A DNA stretch of 64,000 nt from Rouxiella sp. S1S-2 (GTDB taxonomy: Bacteria > Pseudomonadota > Gammaproteobacteria > Enterobacterales > Enterobacteriaceae): NCBI RefSeq assembly GCF_009208105.1, contig NZ_WFKL01000001.1, forward strand, positions 186,001-250,000, written 5' to 3'. Numbering within the stretch: position 1 is the first letter of the stretch; every line of letters starts with the position of its first letter. The notes below the pieces were generated by a model that made no database searches, was not told the DNA's origin, and saw nothing but the letters and a program-made list of their open reading frames with translations. The translations under genes and the position numbers were made by a program. Below are positions 9,634-17,740 of the stretch, piece by piece.

Positions 9634-10062
9634 CTACCCCGCGCTGTTGCCTATACGGTTGGTTTTATTGAACCTAAATCGGGTGCTTATCCAGTAATCA
9701 ACACTCCAGTGGCCCGGACCGTTGATAACCAGCAGGATAAACCCTGCAGCACAGGAGGCATTTTTCAACCACACAATAAGGTGTGGCAGGGTAAAGCCCT
9801 GATAAAAAAGAAAGCCGGCAATAATGGAAAAGGCGGCCATAAAAACGGAGGTAAAACGGGTCAGAAATCCGCAGGCAATGGCAATGCTGCCACCCACTTC
9901 AAGCAAAATAACTAACGGTAGAAAGAGAGCGGGCACGCCGTTCTGTGCCATAGTCGACACGTTTTCCGAGTATTGGAATATCTTTTCCGTGCCTGAAGTG
10001 AAAAATAATCCTACGGCGAGAATGCGCGCGATCACACAGGAAAAAGCCGTTAACTTATTCAT
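9634..10062 (-). CDS. DoxX-family inner membrane protein
   Basis: 142 residues with four hydrophobic segments. The FTSGTEKIFQY region early in the protein, the LEVGGSIAIACGFLTRF segment and the phenylalanine-rich FSIIAGFLFYQGF stretch are typical of the DoxX/SURF4-like family, whose members are linked to redox or thiol stress but mostly lack a defined reaction. It leads a probable operon with two secreted GlcG/HbpS-like genes. Confidence 0.75.
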   Translation of the reverse strand: MNKLTAFSCVIARILAVGLFFTSGTEKIFQYSENVSTMAQNGVPALFLPLVILLEVGGSIAIACGFLTRFTSVFMAAFSIIAGFLFYQGFTLPHLIVWLKNASCAAGFILLVINGPGHWSVDYWISTRFRFNKTNRIGNSAG

Positions 10063-10401
10063 ATTTAATTTCGCTAGAGTTAATGTTTAAAGAAAGAGCC
10101 CCGGGTTTTTCATTGAAGGAATTCATTCACCGCAATAATAAACACGACAAAATATAGTAGCATGGGAAAAACATGTATCACCGTGAGTTAATAATTGCGG
10201 TTATTTTTAACATGCACCGAGATTTAAAAAAAGACTCAGCGAGTTATGGTTACTGATATCATTAGTTATATATCACCACGCGGGATTAATTCAAACTTGG
10301 AATAATCAGATATTCTTAAGCCAATAAACGACAGTGAATATTTCACTGCAGCTTATTAACTTAAAGACCCTTCATTTGCTGGGGTTGATTGCAGGCTGTA
10401 A
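10063..10401. other. Intergenic gap between doxX-like and lysR-like genes
   Basis: About 340 bp, AT-rich, no ORF worth calling. It should contain the promoter of the doxX-glcG-like operon (minus strand). I see no convincing terminator for the LysR gene and no clear LysR box. Confidence 0.4.
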
Positions 10402-11292
10402 CTATTGATAGTCCCATATTTTTTCGGCAATCTTCACAAATTGGCGCGCCACCGGCGATAGCTCACTCCAGGAATGAAACTGTAGACCAAAGGTACGTGG
10501 CATAACCAGCAAAGGCATCGGGATTTCGACCAGCGGAATGGCATGTTGGATCTCTTCCAATGCGCGACGAGAAATAAAACTCAGCAAGTTGGTTTCGACA
10601 ATCACTGAGTGAAGCGTGGCTATCGAATTTGCCTCGATCTGAATTCGCGGCGGCGGATATCCTCCCGCACGAAGGCGGTGTTCAAGCCATTGACGGGTCG
10701 CCACTTTCCTGGATGGCAGCAGCCAATTGTACTGGTCCAACTGCTCGGAAGTTGGATGAATGCCGGCCAGAGGATGATCTTTACTGGCCACCAGCACGAC
10801 CGGATCGTCTAGCAAGGGTCGAGAGATAAACTCGCTGCTGGTCTCGGGTAGAAAGCCCAGAATAATGTCCAGCTGCTTTTCCCGCAGCGTGTTTTGCAGC
10901 AGGTCGTTCATGCCAACTTTAACGTCCAAACGTACGCTGGGCGCCTCTGCCAGCAGGCGTTTAGCCAGCTGTGGCAGCATGAACTCCGCCGCCGTGGCCG
11001 CCGCGCCGAGGCGAATGTATCCCGCAGTCCCTTCAGCCAACGCGCTCATGTCGCGATGGGTCACTTCCATGTCCTGCACAATTTTTTGAGCTCGCTCACA
11101 AAGTAGCAAGCCAGCTTCAGTCAAACGGATCCCTCGGCCGACCTTTAAAATCAGTCGAGTGGCGTAGATTTTCTCCAGCCTTTGAATGCATTTTGTAAGT
11201 GCGGGTTGAGTGATACCAAGGGTTATCGCGGCGCGTCCAAGATGCCCTGTGTCCTGAATAGCCAGGAAATAGCGCAGGTATTTCAGTTCCAT
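10402..11292 (-). CDS. LysR-type transcriptional regulator
   Basis: 296 residues starting at ATG 11292 (MELKYLRYFLAIQDTGHLGRAA), chosen because AGGA lies 6 nt upstream; an ATG at 11304 and a TTG at 11313 would add a few residues before the usual LysR beginning. The winged helix-turn-helix occupies about residues 1-60 (TLGITQPALTKCIQRLEK) and a periplasmic-binding-protein-like effector domain follows. It is divergent from the dehydrogenase-aldolase-propeller operon across a 94-bp promoter region, the classic arrangement for a LysR activator of that operon. The inducer is unknown. Confidence 0.88.
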   Translation of the reverse strand: MELKYLRYFLAIQDTGHLGRAAITLGITQPALTKCIQRLEKIYATRLILKVGRGIRLTEAGLLLCERAQKIVQDMEVTHRDMSALAEGTAGYIRLGAAATAAEFMLPQLAKRLLAEAPSVRLDVKVGMNDLLQNTLREKQLDIILGFLPETSSEFISRPLLDDPVVLVASKDHPLAGIHPTSEQLDQYNWLLPSRKVATRQWLEHRLRAGGYPPPRIQIEANSIATLHSVIVETNLLSFISRRALEEIQHAIPLVEIPMPLLVMPRTFGLQFHSWSELSPVARQFVKIAEKIWDYQ

Positions 11293-11386
11293 TCCATTCC
11301 TCATAGGAATCAATAAATAAAATTCAGGCGTTATTATTTATCGTTTAACAGTGCCAATATTAATAAAAATAGCACTGGAGCAACGT

Positions 11387-12367
11387 ATGACCTATAAGTT
11401 TTTAATGACCGCACAGGCCCTCGGCGCCGCTGGCCGCAAGGTATTGGCGGATGCGGGCTGCGAGGTTGATTACCTGCAAAACGCCGACGACGGCGGTGAA
11501 GTTGAGCATTTGATGTCAACCCGTGCTTATGACGCCGTTATCTCTCGCACCGTCACACTTTCTGCCGCAGCGATTAATGCCTGCCCTTCGTTGAAAATTA
11601 TCTGCAAACACGGCGTAGGCGTGACCAACATTGACGTCGCGGCCGCTACCGCCCGCGCTATTCCCGTCCTGACGACGCCTGCAACCAATGCGCAGTCCGT
11701 TGCCGAACTGGCTATCGGCCTGATGTTGAGTGCCGCACGACAGCTGCCATTCTTTCAGCAGGAAATTGCTGAAGGCCGTTGGACCCGCAGCAGCCAAGGG
11801 ATTGAGCTATTCGGCAAAACGTTGGGCCTGGTAGGCTATGGCGAAATTGGCCGCCGCGTCGCCCACGTCGCCAAGGCCATCGGCATGCGCACCGCCTTCT
11901 TTGACCCCGCAATCCCACCGGGCAGTGACACCACCGACGCGGTGCAGTACTCCTCTTTGCAAGAGCTGCTGCAAAACAGCAACGTGCTGAGTCTGCACTG
12001 CCCGGTTAATAAGGCGACCCGCCTGATGCTCAATGCCGATACGCTGGCACAGTTGCCCGACCGCGCCATCGTTATCAATACCTCGCGCGGTGAACTGATC
12101 GACGAGCCCGCGCTGGCACAGGCGCTCACCGACGGCAAGCTGGCCGCTGCCGGTTTGGACACGGTGGCCGTTGAACCACTGCCGCTTGACCACCCTTTCC
12201 GCCCGTTCAGCAATATCGTTATGACGCCGCACATCGGCGGCACAACCCCCGAAGCACTGGATGCTGTGGCGCGTTCTGCCGCGCAGCAATGTCTGGATTT
12301 CTTGCAACAGCGGCGGATCAATGTTCGCGCCTGTGTAAATCCTGAAGCTCTGAATAAAGGAGAGTAA
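11387..12367 (+). CDS. D-isomer-specific 2-hydroxyacid dehydrogenase
   Basis: 326 residues from ATG 11387 with GGAG upstream. Two Rossmann-like domains: the catalytic domain (about 1-100, with NAQSVAELAIGLML) and the NAD(P)-binding domain (GKTLGLVGYGEIGRRVA near residue 147). Catalytic residues of the family are visible: Arg in NTSRGELIDE, Glu in DTVAVEPLP and His in TPHIGG. It is related to SerA/GhrB-like enzymes that oxidise or reduce D-2-hydroxyacids. Its place before an RraA-like aldolase and a lactonase-like propeller suggests sugar-acid or hydroxyacid catabolism, but the substrate cannot be told. Confidence 0.88.
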   Translation: MTYKFLMTAQALGAAGRKVLADAGCEVDYLQNADDGGEVEHLMSTRAYDAVISRTVTLSAAAINACPSLKIICKHGVGVTNIDVAAATARAIPVLTTPATNAQSVAELAIGLMLSAARQLPFFQQEIAEGRWTRSSQGIELFGKTLGLVGYGEIGRRVAHVAKAIGMRTAFFDPAIPPGSDTTDAVQYSSLQELLQNSNVLSLHCPVNKATRLMLNADTLAQLPDRAIVINTSRGELIDEPALAQALTDGKLAAAGLDTVAVEPLPLDHPFRPFSNIVMTPHIGGTTPEALDAVARSAAQQCLDFLQQRRINVRACVNPEALNKGE

Positions 12368-12370
12368 AGA

Positions 12371-13063
12371 ATGACTTCTCGCAGTGAATGGCCAGCCGGC
12401 TACTTTATCGGTCAACGCGACCTGGTGCCTGACTCTGCCACCATTGAGGCCTTCCGCCGCCTGCCCGTTCCGAACATCGGCGACTCAATGGGCCGTAGCG
12501 TCGGCGCTATCGGGCTACATCCGTACCACGCCGACAACCGTGTCGTGCTGTGCGGTCCAGCCCTCACGGTAAAGGTCCGTCCTGGTGACAACCTGATGAT
12601 TCATAAAGCCATCGAGATGGCGCAGCCGGGCGATGTGATTGTGGTTGACGGCGCCGGTGACCTCACGCAGGCGCTCATCGGCGGACTGATGCGCACCTCG
12701 GCCTTGACCAAAAAGATTGCCGGCTTCGTGATTGATGGTGCAATCCGTGACCTGAACGAATGGGCGGAAGGTGGCATCGCGGTATACGCACGCGGTAACA
12801 CGCTGCGCGGCCCCAGCAAAGAGGGTCCGGGCCAGGTCAACGTGCCTATTTCCTGCGCCGGTCTGCTGGTTAATCCCGGCGACCTGATCGTGGCCGACGT
12901 AGACGGCGTCATTGCCATCCCTTACGACGAGTTGCAGGACCTGCTGCCGAAGGTGCAAAAACACGCCCAGCGTGAAGAGCAAATTCGCGTCAACAATGCC
13001 TCCGGCACCACTGACCCTGAGCGTTTCAACAGTCTGTTGCGCGCAAAAGGCTGCCCCGTTTAA
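12371..13063 (+). CDS. RraA-like protein, probable 4-hydroxy-2-oxoacid (HMG/CHA-type) aldolase
   Basis: 230 residues, starting 3 bp after the dehydrogenase. The family signature is clear: VPNIGDSMGR at residues 34-43, GDVIVVDGAGDLTQALIGGLM near 85-105 and FVIDGAIRDL near 119, with the Arg-Asp pair that binds metal and pyruvate in the aldolase branch (RraA proper lacks activity). It is longer than RraA (about 160 residues), which favours the HMG/CHA aldolase branch. It probably splits a 4-hydroxy-2-oxo diacid to pyruvate in the pathway encoded by this operon. Confidence 0.8.
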   Translation: MTSRSEWPAGYFIGQRDLVPDSATIEAFRRLPVPNIGDSMGRSVGAIGLHPYHADNRVVLCGPALTVKVRPGDNLMIHKAIEMAQPGDVIVVDGAGDLTQALIGGLMRTSALTKKIAGFVIDGAIRDLNEWAEGGIAVYARGNTLRGPSKEGPGQVNVPISCAGLLVNPGDLIVADVDGVIAIPYDELQDLLPKVQKHAQREEQIRVNNASGTTDPERFNSLLRAKGCPV

Positions 13064-13081
13064 TTTCCAAAAGGAGTTGGC

Positions 13082-14215
13082 ATGAAACACGTGATAAAAA
13101 CGCTAAGTTTGACGATTGGCCTGTTACTGGCAGGCGGACTGCAGGCAGAAGATAAAATTCCGCCGACGCTGCCGACGCAGCAAGACGCACGTTTACAGCA
13201 AGCAGCCACCTCGCCGCACGTCTGGAATGGCGTAACGGTCACCAAAGAGGGCCGAGTCTTCGCCTCTTTTACGCAATCTGAAGGACCGGGACTGGAACTG
13301 GGTGAAGTGGGCGAGAATGGCAAAATAACGCCTTATCCGGATGCTGAATGGAACCAGTGGAAATCGTCTGACCCCGAACACCATTTCCTGCACGTCAACG
13401 CGCTGCGTATTGGGCCTGATGGCTATCTTTGGGCGGTAGACGCCGGTAATACCGGGATTGGGACCGGCGCGAAGTCGGTGAACGGTGGCGCCAAGCTGGT
13501 AAAAATTGACCTCGCCAGCAACAAAGTCATTAAAACCTACCTTATCAAACCGCCAGTGCTTAAACCGGCCAGCTATATTGATGACGTGCGTTTCAACGGA
13601 CATTTCGCCTACATGACCGATCCGGGTGCCGTTGGCCTGGTGGTATTGAATCTGCAAACCGGCACAGCGCACCGCGTACTCGACGACCAACCGCTGTCTA
13701 TTGACCACGCGCCAATCTATGCCGACGGTAAGAAACTTATTCTGCCAAACGGCCAGGAAAAGCGAGTAGGGCTAGATCAGCTGGAAGTCTCTCCAGATGG
13801 CAAATGGCTGTATTATCAGGCGATCCCCGGGCCAATGGCGCGTATCGAAACGCGCTATCTTGATGATGCCTCACTGCCCGTTGATGAAGTAAACAAACAT
13901 GCTCACAAGTTTGTCGATACCTGGAGCACCGGCGGTACCGCTATCGACAGTGAAGGCAACATTTATGCCTCTGATATCAACACTCGCGCCATCAAACGTA
14001 TCACCCCTGAGGGTAAAGTCTCGACGGTTGTTTCCGACCCGCGTTTGGTGTGGATTGATGCCATGTGGGTAAGTCATGGCGCGCTATGGATGCCCTCGGG
14101 GCAGATAAATCGCACACCGGCGACGACCGGCGGAAAAGCGTCAACGGTCGAGTACCCGGTCAAAATTTACAAACTGCCACTGCCTATCAAGCCGTCACCG
14201 CGAGACCATTCATAA
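13082..14215 (+). CDS. Periplasmic major royal jelly protein/lactonase-like beta-propeller
   Basis: 377 residues. MKHVIKTLSLTIGLLLAGGLQA is a signal peptide. The mature part resembles the MRJP/yellow and SMP-30-like six-bladed propellers (HHFLHVNALRIGPDGYLWAVDAGNTG; DDVRFNGHFAYMTDPGAVGLVVLNL; TWSTGGTAIDSEGNIYASDI). Bacterial members are often annotated as gluconolactonase-like. AAGGAG precedes the ATG and the gene lies 18 bp after the aldolase gene. In this context hydrolysis of a sugar lactone outside the cytoplasm is a reasonable inference, not shown. Confidence 0.75.
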   Translation: MKHVIKTLSLTIGLLLAGGLQAEDKIPPTLPTQQDARLQQAATSPHVWNGVTVTKEGRVFASFTQSEGPGLELGEVGENGKITPYPDAEWNQWKSSDPEHHFLHVNALRIGPDGYLWAVDAGNTGIGTGAKSVNGGAKLVKIDLASNKVIKTYLIKPPVLKPASYIDDVRFNGHFAYMTDPGAVGLVVLNLQTGTAHRVLDDQPLSIDHAPIYADGKKLILPNGQEKRVGLDQLEVSPDGKWLYYQAIPGPMARIETRYLDDASLPVDEVNKHAHKFVDTWSTGGTAIDSEGNIYASDINTRAIKRITPEGKVSTVVSDPRLVWIDAMWVSHGALWMPSGQINRTPATTGGKASTVEYPVKIYKLPLPIKPSPRDHS

Positions 14216-14228
14216 ACTATAAATAAAG

Positions 14229-14258
14229 TCGTGCCTGCGCTTTTGTGCGCGGGCACAT
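14229..14258. terminator. Hairpin between convergent genes
   Basis: GTGCC-GCGC (14231-14240) pairs with GCGC-GGCAC (14247-14256). No proper U-run follows on either strand, so termination is plausible but weak. It separates the propeller gene from convergent hemN. Confidence 0.4.
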
Positions 14259-14288
14259 TCAATAAATTAGAAACAAATCAGGAAAAAA

Positions 14289-15662
14289 TCAGATAACGCG
14301 GGAAAACTGACGCTGGCGAAGCTGCTGGCGGAGGTAAATATCAAAACACATGCAGATATTGCGAATAAGCAGTCGGCCCCGTGCAGTCACCACAATCCGG
14401 TCAGCTTCCATTACGGCTAATCCGTCTTCTATTAGCGGTTCCAGCAGTCGCAAATCTTCGGCAAAATAGTCCTGGAAAACGATCCCGTATTGATGTTCAA
14501 CGGTGGAGAAATTCAGCTCAAAGTGGCATATCAAGGCTTTTATCACGTCGCGGCGCAGGCAGTCGTCACGGGTCATTGCCAGACCGCGCCAAAGCGCATG
14601 CCCACGCTGCTCGACCTGCGCATAATAGGTTTTCAGATCTTTTTCATTTTGCGCGTAGGTATCACCGATCATACTAATGGCCGACACGCCAAGCCCCAGC
14701 AAATCGCTGTCGCCTTGGGTAGTGTAGCCCTGAAAATTGCGGTGCAGCTCGCCTTTCCTTTGTGCGACGGCCAGCTCGTCCTGTGGGCGGGCAAAGTGGT
14801 CCATGCCAATAAACTGATAGCCCGCCTCGGTCAGCGAAGTAATACTCTGCTGCAAGATTTTCAGTTTGTCTTCCGCACTCGGCAAGTCGTGGTCTTTAAT
14901 TTTACGTTGAGCGGCAAACAGCGTCGGCATGTGGGCGTAATTGAACACGCTCAGCCTGTCGGGATTTAACAAAGCAACGCGCTGTAGCGTAAGCGCGAAA
15001 CTTTCTGGCGTTTGCTTGGGCAACCCGTAGATCAAATCGATATTGGTGGAACTGAAACCCAGAGCCTTGGCACGTGCCATCAGCGCAAAGATGAAATCCT
15101 CATCTTGCACCCTATTAACCCGCCGCTGGACCTCTTTATTAAAATCCTGAACGCCCATGCTTAAACGGGTAAAACCCTCATGGCGTAAATGATCCAGTAC
15201 ATCCAGCTCGATTTCTCTGGGATCAAGTTCCAGCGACATTTCGGCGCCGGGTAAAAAATCGAAGTGTTGTCGCAACAGGCCAACCAGACGCGTGATTTGC
15301 GATTTGTTCAGATAGGTCGGCGTTCCCCCTCCCCAGTGCAGCTGACTCACTTTGCGGTTTTTAAACAGCGATGCGCGCTGAACAATCTCTTTTTCCAGCA
15401 CGTCTAAATACTCTTCGGCCTTGTGCTGCTGACGGGTTACCAGCTTATTGCAGCCACAGAAATAGCAAAGCCGGTGGCAAAAAGGGATGTGTACATAAAG
15501 AGAGAGATGACGCTCAGGAAAACGCGAGGTGGCCTGTTCAAACGTATCGTTACGATACTCAGGACTGAACTCCAACGCAGTGGGATAAGAAGTATAACGA
15601 GGTCCAGAATAGTTATATTTCTTAATCAGCGCCATATCCCACTCAATGACCTGTGCTGGCAT
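14289..15662 (-). CDS. hemN: Oxygen-independent coproporphyrinogen III oxidase
   Basis: Radical-SAM enzyme that decarboxylates two propionate side chains of coproporphyrinogen III in anaerobic haem synthesis. 457 residues, the E. coli length. The [4Fe-4S] cysteines are Cys62, Cys66 and Cys69 (HIPFCHRLCYFCGC), followed by the GGGTPT motif and the family C-terminal RNICMCFD. In E. coli hemN lies between yihI and glnG; here the same order is kept but accessory genes have entered on both sides. Confidence 0.97.
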   Translation of the reverse strand: MPAQVIEWDMALIKKYNYSGPRYTSYPTALEFSPEYRNDTFEQATSRFPERHLSLYVHIPFCHRLCYFCGCNKLVTRQQHKAEEYLDVLEKEIVQRASLFKNRKVSQLHWGGGTPTYLNKSQITRLVGLLRQHFDFLPGAEMSLELDPREIELDVLDHLRHEGFTRLSMGVQDFNKEVQRRVNRVQDEDFIFALMARAKALGFSSTNIDLIYGLPKQTPESFALTLQRVALLNPDRLSVFNYAHMPTLFAAQRKIKDHDLPSAEDKLKILQQSITSLTEAGYQFIGMDHFARPQDELAVAQRKGELHRNFQGYTTQGDSDLLGLGVSAISMIGDTYAQNEKDLKTYYAQVEQRGHALWRGLAMTRDDCLRRDVIKALICHFELNFSTVEHQYGIVFQDYFAEDLRLLEPLIEDGLAVMEADRIVVTARGRLLIRNICMCFDIYLRQQLRQRQFSRVI

Positions 15663-15700
15663 GCCGACTCCCTGCTGTTGTTAAAGTTATGTTGAGTTAT

Positions 15701-15877
15701 TCAGTGGCGTTTACCACGCTTTGACGGCCGTCGTACTGGAAGAGAATGCCTGGGCGGCCTTAAAGCACTGACTTTATGAAGCCGGGACTTTTGTCTCGAC
15801 AGGCGTTTTAGTCTACATACTAAACAAACGATAAAACATACCAAGAATAGGGCTATCGCCAATACAATGATATTCAT
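15701..15877 (-). CDS. Small single-span membrane protein candidate (58 codons)
   Basis: An unbroken frame from ATG 15877 to TGA 15701. It begins MNIIVLAIALFLVCFIVC, one strong transmembrane segment to about residue 21, and then a very basic tail rich in Arg, Lys and His (ending SKRGKRH). It starts 9 nt after the stop codon of the LuxR-type regulator and runs toward hemN on the same strand. The ribosome binding site (TAGG about 8 nt upstream) is only moderate. I do not recognise the family. The membrane-plus-basic-tail design is like many short stress membrane proteins, but chance cannot be excluded. Confidence 0.45.
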   Translation of the reverse strand: MNIIVLAIALFLVCFIVCLVCRLKRLSRQKSRLHKVSALRPPRHSLPVRRPSKRGKRH

Positions 15878-15886
15878 CAATGAAAC

Positions 15887-16576
15887 CTAGAAAGAAACGT
15901 TAAATAGTCGAGTTTCGGTCAAAAGGCAATAAAGCTGGCAGTCCGAATTAACCTCTAGTTTACTCATCGCTCTAAGCTTGTGGGCGCTGACCGTTTTGAT
16001 ACTGAGATTCATTCGGTTGGCGATGCTGGTTAAATTCAGGCCCTTACACAGCAAGCGCAGAACTTCCATTTCTTTGAGTGAGACCTCTCTGCCGCTGCTA
16101 TCCTTACCCTGGAACAGTGATTTCATCATACCCTTTTCAATATAAACTTCATTATTCAATACCGAGATAATGACCCGCTCCAGTGTTTTCTCACAAATGT
16201 CCATACTGATATAGCCCGTGGCCCCCATTTCAAGAATGGTGCGCATCAGACTAGGGTGTTTATAGGGTGAAATCACAATAATCTTGAGATTGGGGTACTT
16301 CTTGGTCAGCCACTTGATTAACGCATAGCCGTCCAGTGATGAAATTGGATTAGTATTTTCTTTGGTACTCAGTGAGTAACCCAAAATAAGCAAGTCAACG
16401 TTATTACTTGAAAGAATATTGACCAACTCATTGGGCGTTGAGGTATCGGCAATAATATTATACCCACTGGTGGGGTCGCTACTCAGTTGCTCGCCATAAT
16501 GCATATTATTAATAAGAGAAACAACGCCTTTACGAACTAACTTTAACTCATCTGCTATAACAATATTAATACACAT
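15887..16576 (-). CDS. LuxR/FixJ-type response regulator with degenerate receiver (RcsB/BglJ-like)
   Basis: 229 residues from ATG 16576, chosen because GGGG lies 5 nt upstream; the GTG at 16582 would add two residues. The N-terminal receiver aligns with RcsB, but the phospho-acceptor Asp is replaced by Gly (LLILGYSLS where RcsB has LITDLSM), and the conserved Lys after beta-5 appears to be Met (TGYISMD). The acidic ADE cluster near residue 10 remains. The C-terminal helix-turn-helix (KEMEVLRLLCKGLNLTSIANRMNLSIKTVSAHK) is intact. It probably acts without phosphorylation, perhaps as a partner of RcsB as BglJ does. It lies just downstream of the pseudopilus cluster on the same strand. Confidence 0.8.
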   Translation of the reverse strand: MCINIVIADELKLVRKGVVSLINNMHYGEQLSSDPTSGYNIIADTSTPNELVNILSSNNVDLLILGYSLSTKENTNPISSLDGYALIKWLTKKYPNLKIIVISPYKHPSLMRTILEMGATGYISMDICEKTLERVIISVLNNEVYIEKGMMKSLFQGKDSSGREVSLKEMEVLRLLCKGLNLTSIANRMNLSIKTVSAHKLRAMSKLEVNSDCQLYCLLTETRLFNVSF

Positions 16577-16825
16577 AATCACCCCATTAGTGTTTTAGCA
16601 TAAACCAATTTTTAAAAAACAATCCCTCTATGTTATATAAAATAAAATCTATATATTACGTTGGTTTTCACAAAGCGCTACGATATCGGAATAATGAGCG
16701 GCGGGTCATTTGATTATTTAATAAAATTCAACTAAAATCACTTATTAAAATAAATGGAAATTATAAAAAATATAATAGAAGCTGACAGATTCCTCGCTTC
16801 ATTATACAAGAATGTTTCGCTAATC

Positions 16826-16855
16826 ACCCTATAAGATAAGTCTTGTTTATAGGTA
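16826..16855 (-). terminator. Weak hairpin after the pseudopilus cluster
   Basis: CCTATAA (16828-16834) and TTATAGG (16847-16853) can pair, 9 bp after the last pseudopilin stop. No U-run follows, so this is only a possible end of the operon. Confidence 0.3.
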
Positions 16856-16863
16856 GAGGGGTA

Positions 16864-17385
16864 TTATTTTTTACATTGGTCAGGTAAAGGCGCTGCTGGA
16901 TCTTCATCTACTTTAAATATCCATTCCTGATAAGTCTTTGCCTTGCTAAACTCTTTGTCTTGTTCAGAGAATCCCTCTTTTTTCATGGGTCGCCTCTGGT
17001 CTGATGAATGAACGCCAATCCAGCGGCCTTCACTGTCGAATACTTTGATCCACCCCTTTTTGGGCATGAACGGATCGAGATATATTTTTCGTAGATGATA
17101 CACAGGCTTTAGGCCGCGATTATCCGTCAGCAACTGCGCAAAATCCTTCGGGAAACAGCCTCCTCTTTTGGAAACATCGTCTTCAGCATTGATATTATCC
17201 GAGCCGCGATAGTGGTTAATGGCCTCTCGAATTTGATTACCATTAAACAACAACTGTGTCTCCTGACGTTGTCGGAATCGACTGGCAATCAGGTCCTGAC
17301 TTTTAAGCAGCATAAAGGCCATAATGCTTAGCCAAATCAGTAATAATAAATAACTGAATCCGCTTTGCGAATTACCACTGCGCAT
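16864..17385 (-). CDS. Pseudopilin without Glu5 (possible tip subunit)
   Basis: 173 residues. After a short leader MRSGNSQSG comes FSYLLLLIWLSIMAFMLL, a type IV pilin-like N-terminus that the prepilin peptidase could cut after Gly9. Position 5 of the mature protein is Leu, not the Glu found in ordinary pilins; in type II systems this loss marks the tip subunit GspK, though GspK is larger. The globular part has two cysteines (RGGCFP and DQCKK) that may form a disulphide. Its start overlaps the preceding pseudopilin gene by 14 nt. Last gene of the cluster. Confidence 0.7.
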   Translation of the reverse strand: MRSGNSQSGFSYLLLLIWLSIMAFMLLKSQDLIASRFRQRQETQLLFNGNQIREAINHYRGSDNINAEDDVSKRGGCFPKDFAQLLTDNRGLKPVYHLRKIYLDPFMPKKGWIKVFDSEGRWIGVHSSDQRRPMKKEGFSEQDKEFSKAKTYQEWIFKVDEDPAAPLPDQCKK

Positions 17386-17740
17386 ACTCGGTCCCGTCAG
17401 TTGATTTCAAAGGTGAGCCACTGTGTACATCAATGATTTTTCCTTCTTCATTTTCCTTGAGTACCCAGCTCGTGCGTTTATCCGTAATAGGGTCAAGCGG
17501 AAGCTGACGTAAATATTGCCGGTCAATCAGTGATTCCAATGAACCAGGATAGTCGCCATTATCTCTGAGATAATCATCCAGGCTGAGGCGCAATACGTTT
17601 ATATTATGTTTCAACACAACTTCACGTGCCCTTTCTGTCTGCTGAAAATATCTCGGCACGGCAATCGACATCAACACGGCAATAATCGCCATCACCACCA
17701 ACAGCTCAATTAAGGTAAATCCTTTTTCACCACTGCGCAT
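17372..17740 (-). CDS. Type II secretion/type IV pilus pseudopilin
   Basis: 122 residues from ATG 17740 (MRSGEKGFTLIELLVVMAII). The frame is open farther upstream to 17878, but that part lies inside the previous gene and lacks a leader. Gly-Phe cleavage site, Glu5 and a hydrophobic helix are all present, then a small globular domain (YLRDNGDYPGSLESLIDRQYLRQLPLDP) typical of GspG/H-like minor pilins. It ends EYAQW and overlaps both neighbours by 14 nt. Confidence 0.85.
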   Translation of the reverse strand: MRSGEKGFTLIELLVVMAIIAVLMSIAVPRYFQQTERAREVVLKHNINVLRLSLDDYLRDNGDYPGSLESLIDRQYLRQLPLDPITDKRTSWVLKENEEGKIIDVHSGSPLKSTDGTEYAQW

